Source: Roseomonas indoligenes (GTDB lineage Bacteria; Pseudomonadota; Alphaproteobacteria; Acetobacterales; Acetobacteraceae). From it: a DNA stretch of 64,000 nucleotides. Where the stretch lies: NCBI RefSeq assembly GCF_017813365.1, contig NZ_JAGIZA010000004.1:372001-436000 (forward strand). The letters run 5' to 3'. Position 1 is the stretch's first letter, and the number at the start of each line of letters is the position of its first letter. The notes under the pieces are model-generated. The model was given only the letters and a program-made list of their open reading frames with translations. It had not been told where the DNA came from and searched no databases. The position numbers were made by a program, and so were the translations under genes. This document shows positions 58,538-64,000 of the stretch, one piece after another.

Positions 58538-59512
58538 TCAGTGCCCCCGACCGGCGCGAAGCCGCGGGTCCACGGCGTAGTAGAGAAGGTCCACCACGAG
58601 GTTGATCGTCACGAAGACCGCCGAGATGAGGAGAAGGTAGGCCGCCATGACGGGGATGTCGGCCGAGGAGACGGACTGGATGAAGAGGAGGCCCATGCCC
58701 GGCCACTGGAACACCGTCTCCGTCACGATGGAGAAGGCAATGATGGAGCCGAGCTGGAGGCCGACGATGGTGATCACGGGAACCAGCGTGTTCCGCAGCG
58801 CGTGGCCGAAATTGATGGCCCGGTCCCGGATGCCGCGGGCCCTGGCGAACTTCACGTAATCCGAGCGCAGCACCTCCATCATCTCGGACCGCACGAGCCG
58901 CATGATGAGGGTCAGCTGGAACAGGCCAAGGGTGATGGAGGGTAGGACCAGTGCCTTCCAGCCGGAGGCCGTCAGGAAGCCCGTGCTCCACCAGCCCAGC
59001 TGGACCGTGTCGCCCCGCCCGAAGCTGGGAAGCCAGCCCAGCCAGACCGCGAAGACGAGGATGAGCAGGCTGCCGATCAGGAAGGTCGGCAAGGAAACCC
59101 CGACGAGGCTGAAGGTCAGGAAGAAGCGGCTGAGCGGGGAGCGCGGGTAGAGGCCGGTATAGACCCCCATCGGCATCCCGATCGCCAGCGCCAGGACGGA
59201 GGCGCAAAGGGCCAGTTCCAGCGTCGCCGGCGCCCGCTCCAGGATCAGGTCCGAAACGGGGCGGGAGAGGCGGTAGGACAGGCCGAACTCCCCGTGCAGC
59301 GCCCGGCCGACGAAGCGCAGGAACTGGACGGGCACGGGCTGGTCGAGCCCGAGCGCGGCGACCAGCGCGTCCCGCTGCGCCGGGGTGAATTCCTGGCCGA
59401 GCATGGTCGCGATGGGATCGCCCACGAAGGCGAAGAGGGCGAAGGCGATGAGGGCCACGGCCAGCATGACCGGGATCGCCTGGAGGATGCGTGACAGGAT
59501 GAAGGCGGGCAC
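58538..59512 (-). CDS. Dipeptide-type ABC transporter permease (DppB-like)
   Basis: The 324-residue permease has six predicted helices, and the EAA loop RSDYVKFARARGIRDRAINFGHALRN. The start is GTG at 59510-59512. It opens the operon; no solute-binding protein gene is adjacent on either side, so the transporter relies on a protein encoded elsewhere, possibly one of the three at 41288-46335. A stable hairpin lies 21 bases upstream. Confidence 0.92.
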   Translation of the reverse strand: MPAFILSRILQAIPVMLAVALIAFALFAFVGDPIATMLGQEFTPAQRDALVAALGLDQPVPVQFLRFVGRALHGEFGLSYRLSRPVSDLILERAPATLELALCASVLALAIGMPMGVYTGLYPRSPLSRFFLTFSLVGVSLPTFLIGSLLILVFAVWLGWLPSFGRGDTVQLGWWSTGFLTASGWKALVLPSITLGLFQLTLIMRLVRSEMMEVLRSDYVKFARARGIRDRAINFGHALRNTLVPVITIVGLQLGSIIAFSIVTETVFQWPGMGLLFIQSVSSADIPVMAAYLLLISAVFVTINLVVDLLYYAVDPRLRAGRGH

Positions 59513-59533
59513 GCCGTTCCGCCTAGCGGAGAG

Positions 59534-59556
59534 GCGCCGGGTCGTCCACCCGGCGC
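59534..59556 (-). terminator. Stable hairpin between the permease genes
   Basis: GCGCCGGGT, loop CGTCC, ACCCGGCGC form a perfect 9-base-pair stem about 80 bases after the AI-2E permease stop and 21 bases before the dppB-like start, with no T tract. It may stop transcription from the permease gene or act in the dppB leader. Confidence 0.4.
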
Positions 59557-59637
59557 GGCGTAGCTTTGTCCATCATCCCCACTCCGGAACTTCGCCGGTG
59601 GAGACTAGCAAACCCTGCACCAGCTGGTCTGCCTGCC

Positions 59638-60708
59638 TCACATCACCATCGGTCCGCTGCGGCCGCCGCCTTCCTGCGTCCAGTCCTTGATGATGGTGAA
59701 GACAATGGCCAGCAGCACCGGCCCGAGGAATAGCCCGAGCAGGCCGAAGGCCACCGCCCCGCCGAGCGCCCCGAGCATGGTGAGCAGCAGTGGCAGGTCC
59801 GCCCCGCGGGAGATCAGCCAGGGCCGGATAAAGTTGTCCACGGAGGAGATCCCGAAGGCGCCGTAGAGGCCCATGAAGATGCCCCAGCCCGTGCTGCCGC
59901 TGGCCAGCAGCCAGATGGTGGCGGGGATCCAGACCACCGGCGCGCCGATCGGCAGGATGGAGATCAGCCCGGCCAGCACGCCCAGCAGCGCCGGCTGCGG
60001 CACGCCGGAGAGCCAGAGGCCGAAGGCCGTCATCGCCCCCTGCACCACCGCCGTGCCGAGCAGCCCGTAGATCACGCCCTGCGTTACCGCCCCGGTCAGC
60101 GCCACCAGCCGCCGCCCCCGGCCGCCGGCCACGCGCTCCGACATCCGGTCCAGCGCCTGGGCCATCCGCGGGCCGTCGCGGAAAAAGAAGAAGGAGAGGA
60201 GGATGGCGATCAGAAGCTCCGCCACCCCGGAGACGATGGAGAGGACCAGGCCGAAGGCGGTCTGCGCGACATTGCCGAGATAAGGGCGCAACACGTTCAG
60301 CAGGTTGCCCACGCCGAGGTCCACGGCGTCCAGCCGCTCCTTCAGGAACGCTCCCACCAGCGGCAGGCGGCCGATCCAGTCCACCAGCGCCGGCAGACCA
60401 TCCGTGGTGAAGTTCTCCACGGCGTGGCGCAGGCCGTCGATCTCGGCGCGGTTCGTCGGCGCGGCGATGGCGAGCGGCAGGCCGATCACCAGCATCATCA
60501 CGACGACCATCACCGCCGCCGCCCAGGAGGAGCCGAGCCCGACGCGGTCCGTGAGCAGCCGGTAGAGCGGCCAGGTGGTGAAGGCGAGGATCGCCGCCCA
60601 GAGCAGGGAGGACAGGAAAGGCCGCAGGACGAAGAAGCAGCCCGCCAGCAGCGCCGCCAGGGCGACGACGCCGATCAGGCGGATAAGGAACTGCTTGTCG
60701 TCGGTCAT
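59638..60708 (-). CDS. AI-2E family transporter (TqsA/PerM-like)
   Basis: The 356-residue membrane protein has about eight predicted helices and the long central polar region of the family. Family segments include FLSSLLWAAILAFTTWPLY at the N-terminus and PIGAPVVWIPATIWLL with GPVLLAIVFTIIKDW near the end. Proteins in this family have been linked to AI-2 export, sodium/proton exchange or unknown traffic, so the substrate is open. Start at ATG 60706-60708; a much longer frame is a shadow. Confidence 0.88.
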   Translation of the reverse strand: MTDDKQFLIRLIGVVALAALLAGCFFVLRPFLSSLLWAAILAFTTWPLYRLLTDRVGLGSSWAAAVMVVVMMLVIGLPLAIAAPTNRAEIDGLRHAVENFTTDGLPALVDWIGRLPLVGAFLKERLDAVDLGVGNLLNVLRPYLGNVAQTAFGLVLSIVSGVAELLIAILLSFFFFRDGPRMAQALDRMSERVAGGRGRRLVALTGAVTQGVIYGLLGTAVVQGAMTAFGLWLSGVPQPALLGVLAGLISILPIGAPVVWIPATIWLLASGSTGWGIFMGLYGAFGISSVDNFIRPWLISRGADLPLLLTMLGALGGAVAFGLLGLFLGPVLLAIVFTIIKDWTQEGGGRSGPMVM

Positions 60709-60896
60709 GGGGTCTCCCGCGGGTGCGCCGTGTATCTTCGCCTGCCTGCGCCCACCGGTCCAACGCCCGCGGGGTACGGATGCCGGCAGTCCACGCCCTG
60801 AAGGTGGCCGCGGCGGGTTCAGGGGGATGCCGAATCGATGTAGGGTGGGTGCGAATGGGCCTCCGGCAAGGAGAGGCGCCGCCAGGGACCGCCGCC

Positions 60897-61124
60897 ATGC
60901 CCCACTTTGCCGCCAACATCCCGCTCCTGTGCACCGAAGCGCCGTTCCCCGGCCGCTTCGCCCCCGCGAGCGACTGGCACCAGCCCGGCACGGGCGAGGT
61001 GGACCTGGCCTACGTGTTCGATTGGATCGACACGATGGGCTACGGCGACTGGATCGGCTGCAAGTACCGGCCCGTCGAAACCACCGCGGAAGGGCTGGGC
61101 TGGTTCGCCCCGTACCGCGCCTGA
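60897..61124 (+). pseudogene. hyi: Hydroxypyruvate isomerase remnant with internal deletion
   Basis: The 75-codon frame combines the first about 21 residues of a hydroxypyruvate isomerase (MPHFAANIPLLCTEAPFPGRF) with its last about 54 (QPGTGEVDLAYVFDWID, YGDWIGCKYRP, TAEGLGWFAPYR). A complete Hyi is about 258 residues, so about 180 central residues, including the metal and catalytic sites of the barrel, are absent. The junction is in frame and lies near residues 21-24. Loss of activity is expected. It precedes glxR by 22 bases, the usual hyi-glxR order of the glyoxylate carboligase pathway; gcl is not found upstream. Confidence 0.85.
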
Positions 61125-61146
61125 ACCGACCAGAGAAAAGGAAGTC

Positions 61147-62031
61147 ATGCGCATGAAGATCGGTTTCATCGGCCTGGGCATCATGGGCCGTCCCATGGCG
61201 CTGAACCTGGCGAAGGCGGGGCACGAACTCCTCGTGCCGGAGCGGGCGAGCCTCACCGACGAGATCCGCGGGGCCGCGACCGTCCTCCCCTGCCCCGCCG
61301 AGGTGGCGGCGGCTGCAGAGGTGGTGATCTTGATCGTGCCGGACACGCCCGACGTGGAGGCGGTGCTCTTCGGCGAGGGTGGGGTGGCCGCGGCGCTGAA
61401 GCCGGGCACACTGGTGATCGACATGTCCTCCATCAGCCCGACGGCGACGGTGGACTTCGCGGCCCGGGTGAATGAGCGCGGCTGCGACTACCTGGACGCC
61501 CCGGTTTCCGGCGGCGAGGTCGGCGCCCGCAATGCGGCCCTGACGATCATGGTCGGCGGCCCGCAGGCGGCTTTCGACCGGGCGCTGCCGCTGTTCCAGG
61601 CCATGGGCAAGAACATCACCCTGGTGGGCGAGAAGAACGGCGCCGGGCAGGTCACGAAGGTGGCCAACCAGATCATTGTGGCCCTCAACATCGAGGCGGT
61701 GGCCGAGGCCCTGGTCTTCGCCTGCAAGGCCGGCGCCGATCCGGCCAGGGTTCGGGAGGCGCTGATGGGCGGATTCGCCTCGTCCCGCATCCTTGAGGTC
61801 CATGCGGAGCGAATGATCAAGCGCACCTTCGACCCGGGCTTCCGCATTGCATTGCACCAGAAAGACCTCAACCTCGCGTTGCAGTCGGCGCGGGAACTCG
61901 GAGTCGCGCTGCCGCACACTGCTTCGGCCCAGCAGCTCTTCTCCACGGTCTCGGCGGCGGGCGGCGGGCAACAGGACCATTCCGCTCTGGTTAAAGCGCT
62001 TGAAATCATGGCGTCACACGCGCTGGGATGA
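61147..62031 (+). CDS. glxR: 2-hydroxy-3-oxopropionate reductase
   Basis: The enzyme reduces tartronate semialdehyde to glycerate in the glyoxylate carboligase route. The 294-residue protein has the NAD-binding IGFIGLGIMGRPMALNLAK (about 4-22), substrate loop DAPVSGGEVGARNAALTIMVGG and the catalytic lysine segment GAGQVTKVANQIIVALN. It belongs to the beta-hydroxyacid dehydrogenase family and could also be a 3-hydroxyisobutyrate-type enzyme. ATG at 61147 or 61153; a GGAAG sequence precedes both. Its upstream partner hyi is broken. Confidence 0.9.
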   Translation: MRMKIGFIGLGIMGRPMALNLAKAGHELLVPERASLTDEIRGAATVLPCPAEVAAAAEVVILIVPDTPDVEAVLFGEGGVAAALKPGTLVIDMSSISPTATVDFAARVNERGCDYLDAPVSGGEVGARNAALTIMVGGPQAAFDRALPLFQAMGKNITLVGEKNGAGQVTKVANQIIVALNIEAVAEALVFACKAGADPARVREALMGGFASSRILEVHAERMIKRTFDPGFRIALHQKDLNLALQSARELGVALPHTASAQQLFSTVSAAGGGQQDHSALVKALEIMASHALG

Positions 62032-62035
62032 GAAG

Positions 62036-62077
62036 TTGCACCGGCCGGGCGATCAATATTGCACCATCTCCGGCCGG
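62036..62077. repeat. Paired repeats upstream of the XRE regulator
   Basis: TTGCACC occurs at 62036-62042 and 62059-62065, 23 bases apart, and CCGGCCGG at 62041-62048 and 62070-62077, the latter inside the palindrome TCCGGCCGGA. The pairs lie between glxR and the regulator and could form an operator. Confidence 0.4.
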
Positions 62078-62168
62078 AGCGCATTTTGAACGATGAGTCC
62101 AACCGGATGAGATACGCTCTACCGGACCGAGCCAGGAGGGAAGCGCTACCGTGATCGAGGGACGAGCC

Positions 62169-63047
62169 ATGCGCTTCGCCGACATCGGGCAGCAGTTGCG
62201 CGCCTATCGGCTGGAATCAGGCCTTCGCGCCGAGGAGATTGCGGCGCGACTCGGCGTCTCGCGCGCCGCCCTCTACCGGTACGAGAAGGGCGAGGTCATC
62301 AAGCTGGACACGATCCGGCGGCTGGCCGAGTTGCTCAAGATCTCGCCCCTCTCTCTGCTCGGGATCGGGGTCGAGTACTTCTCCCGGCCCCTCGCGCTAC
62401 AGGAGCGACTCCGCCAAGTGGAGGAGGATGCGGAGCAGATCCTCCAGCTCGGAGGCGCCCTCTGCACTCTCGTCACGAGTGAGGGCTATGACGCTGCCCT
62501 CGCCGAGGCGATGGCGGAGGCCGCGGATGAGAGCGCGGAGCGGGTGGCCTTCCACGCCGCCGCGGAGCAGGCCCTCGGCCTGCTCTCGGCCCGCAAGCGG
62601 CTCTACCAGACGCGCCGCCCATCCATCATCGCCATGGTGACGGAACGCGCGCTTCGAGGCTTCCTGATGGACGGGGTCGCGCCGGCGCTCCGCCTTTCCG
62701 AGGCCGGTCGGCACCGGGCACGGATGGCTGCCCGGGCGGAGGTGGAGAACATCGCCGCCCTGATGGAGAGCGTGCCGATGGGGCTGCAGATCGGCCTGCT
62801 GACCGAATCCGAGCCGACCGGCAGCTTCATCGTCCTGCGCGCGCGGGAGAGGGCGCATCTCTGCGCCAACCCCTTCCTGCCGGACAGCCCGCCCATGGCC
62901 GCGCTCGGCGTGGGCACCATCACGGCGGCGGACGAGGCGGTGACGATCCACCAGCGGGTGGCGGAGAATGCCTGGCGCGAGGCGCGGAAGGGCGCTGAGG
63001 CCGCGGGACGCGTCCGGCTTCTCCTCGCGGAGACCCGGATGCACTGA
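62169..63047 (+). CDS. XRE-family transcriptional regulator
   Basis: The 292-residue protein has an N-terminal helix-turn-helix (about 3-60: IGQQLRAYRLESGLRAEEIAARLGVSRAALYRYEKGE). A larger C-terminal part of mostly helices and a final beta-rich region may sense a ligand or partner; I do not recognise its family. Start at ATG 62169 is chosen since GAGGGA lies 7 bases before; GTG at 62151 is an alternative. It may control glxR or the neighbouring GNAT gene, but this is inference from position. Confidence 0.85.
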   Translation: MRFADIGQQLRAYRLESGLRAEEIAARLGVSRAALYRYEKGEVIKLDTIRRLAELLKISPLSLLGIGVEYFSRPLALQERLRQVEEDAEQILQLGGALCTLVTSEGYDAALAEAMAEAADESAERVAFHAAAEQALGLLSARKRLYQTRRPSIIAMVTERALRGFLMDGVAPALRLSEAGRHRARMAARAEVENIAALMESVPMGLQIGLLTESEPTGSFIVLRARERAHLCANPFLPDSPPMAALGVGTITAADEAVTIHQRVAENAWREARKGAEAAGRVRLLLAETRMH

Positions 63048-63080
63048 TCGCGGGGGGGCTGGTGCGCTGGGCCGCAAGGC

Positions 63081-64000
63081 TCAGAGTTCCAGCCAAGCCT
63101 CCAGGATCTCGTGGTCATCGGTCCGCCGAGTCGCGAAGCCGATGGCCTGCACGAAGCGCAGCATCCCAGCATTCTCCGCCAGCACCTGGCCGTGGATGCG
63201 GCGCAGCCCACGCGCGCGTGCCCAATCCACCAGCCGCCCCATCATATGCCTGGCCAGGCCGCCGCGCTTCCAGGCCGCGTCGATGAGCAGCGCGAATTCA
63301 CCGCCCCCCTGCCCGTCCAGAACCAGCCGGGCCGTGCCGGCGATGGAGTCGCCGGCGACCGCGGCGAAGGCCATCTCCCGGTCGTAATCGATCTGCGTCA
63401 GGCGAACGAGCTGCGCCGGGGGTAGCTCCCGCAACGGGTTGAAGAAACGGTAGCGCACATCCTCGGCAGGCACGCGGCGCACGAAGGCGCCTACCGCCTC
63501 CGCGTCCTCCGGCCGGATAGGCCTGACCAGGACACTCCGCCCGTCCTTCGCTGTGAACGGCTGTGCCAGGGATGCGGGATAGGGCGGGATCGCCAGGAAG
63601 CCGGCCTCCCCCGGCGGGTGCAGGGTGATGCCTGCATCCAGCACCGCCATCCCGTCGGGCCAGGCGCGGAGAGGGTTGATGACCGCCCCCGCCACCTCCG
63701 GGAAATCCACCACCAGCTGGGACAGTCCGACCAGCGCCTCCGCCAGCCCTTCGCGAGAGACGGGCGGGTGGTCTCGCCACCCGTCGAGCAGGCGGGAGAC
63801 CCGGGTGCGGCCGATCATCGCCAGGGCCAGGGCGCGGTTCACTGGCGGAAGGTCGTGCGACTCGTCAGCCTCAATGGAGGCGGCGGTGCCGCCGCGACCG
63901 AAGCCGATCCAGGGTCCGAACATCGGGTCGTCGCCCAGCCGCAGGCGCAGCTCCCTCCCCGGCGCCGCCTGCCGCTGCACCATCCATCCGCGCGGGCGCA
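63081..64000 (-). CDS. C-terminal part of Pat-like GNAT/acyl-CoA synthetase protein
   Basis: The frame is open to the right window edge, so the N-terminal part is missing. The first visible residues (RPRGWMVQR, DDPMFGPWIGFGRGG) resemble the ATP-grasp-type C-terminus of NDP-forming acetyl-CoA synthetase-like proteins. A GNAT domain covers the last about 160 residues, with VRPIRPEDAEAVGAFV, the RYRFF helix and the acetyl-CoA loop KRGGLARHMMGRL. Proteins with this fusion (Pat/YfiQ type) acetylate lysines of acyl-CoA synthetases. The ATG at 63981 is internal. Confidence 0.8.
   Translation of the reverse strand, partial: RPRGWMVQRQAAPGRELRLRLGDDPMFGPWIGFGRGGTAASIEADESHDLPPVNRALALAMIGRTRVSRLLDGWRDHPPVSREGLAEALVGLSQLVVDFPEVAGAVINPLRAWPDGMAVLDAGITLHPPGEAGFLAIPPYPASLAQPFTAKDGRSVLVRPIRPEDAEAVGAFVRRVPAEDVRYRFFNPLRELPPAQLVRLTQIDYDREMAFAAVAGDSIAGTARLVLDGQGGGEFALLIDAAWKRGGLARHMMGRLVDWARARGLRRIHGQVLAENAGMLRFVQAIGFATRRTDDHEILEAWLEL

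Overview
The window reads as chromosomal DNA of a very GC-rich (roughly 70% by eye) alphaproteobacterium. The gene orders recG/sdhE/mfd, mltB-rlpA-dacC-tmk-holB-metG-tatD and dusB-ntrBC-ntrYX-dat-hfq-hflX, the fused ispDF and a Hfq with a long acidic-free tail all fit the Rhodospirillales, most likely an Acetobacteraceae such as Roseomonas. This assignment is inferred from gene content only; no search was run. Genes are tightly packed, with many 4-base stop/start overlaps and several GTG starts. One gene is cut by each window edge (recG on the left, a GNAT/acyl-CoA synthetase-type protein on the right).

Layout. 1-7974: DNA repair and housekeeping (recG, sdhE, mfd, a VWA protein, a DsbA-like oxidoreductase, endonuclease III, tRNA-Ser). 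8165-17052: a cell-wall, nucleotide and translation run on the plus strand (mltB, rlpA, dacC, tmk, holB, metG, tatD, a PhnP-like hydrolase, mazG). 17049-28733: a minus-strand nitrogen-regulation block (IMPase, hflX, hfq, HAD, dat, ntrX, ntrY, ntrC, ntrB, dusB). 28872-34586: ispDF, an HDAC-like deacetylase, a DUF2171 protein, a thiolase, a lone flagellin and an unusual two-domain cold-shock protein with a Gly/Arg repeat linker.

34669-46335 is the most distinctive accessory region, all on the minus strand: three paralogous peptide-type solute-binding proteins, an OppBCDF-type ABC transporter, then a 2Fe-2S subunit and a FAD subunit of the CO/xanthine dehydrogenase family, and a DadA-like amino acid oxidase. 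The molybdenum subunit that normally completes the dehydrogenase is not present. The order suggests uptake followed by oxidation of an amino acid- or peptide-like substrate.

46484-50956: a GtrA protein, a 576-base stretch without a recognisable gene, and a type I secretion operon (ABC exporter, HlyD-type adaptor, small unknown protein). 51002-55594: mepA, a YraN nuclease-like protein, gamma-glutamyltransferase, CreA and a glycosyltransferase-like protein with a duplicated tail. 55619-59512: a second dipeptide-type ABC transporter with no binding protein of its own. 59638-64000: an AI-2E family permease, a hydroxypyruvate isomerase gene reduced to its two ends by an internal deletion, glxR, an XRE regulator and the partial GNAT protein. 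No CRISPR array, integrase, complete insertion sequence or rRNA was seen.
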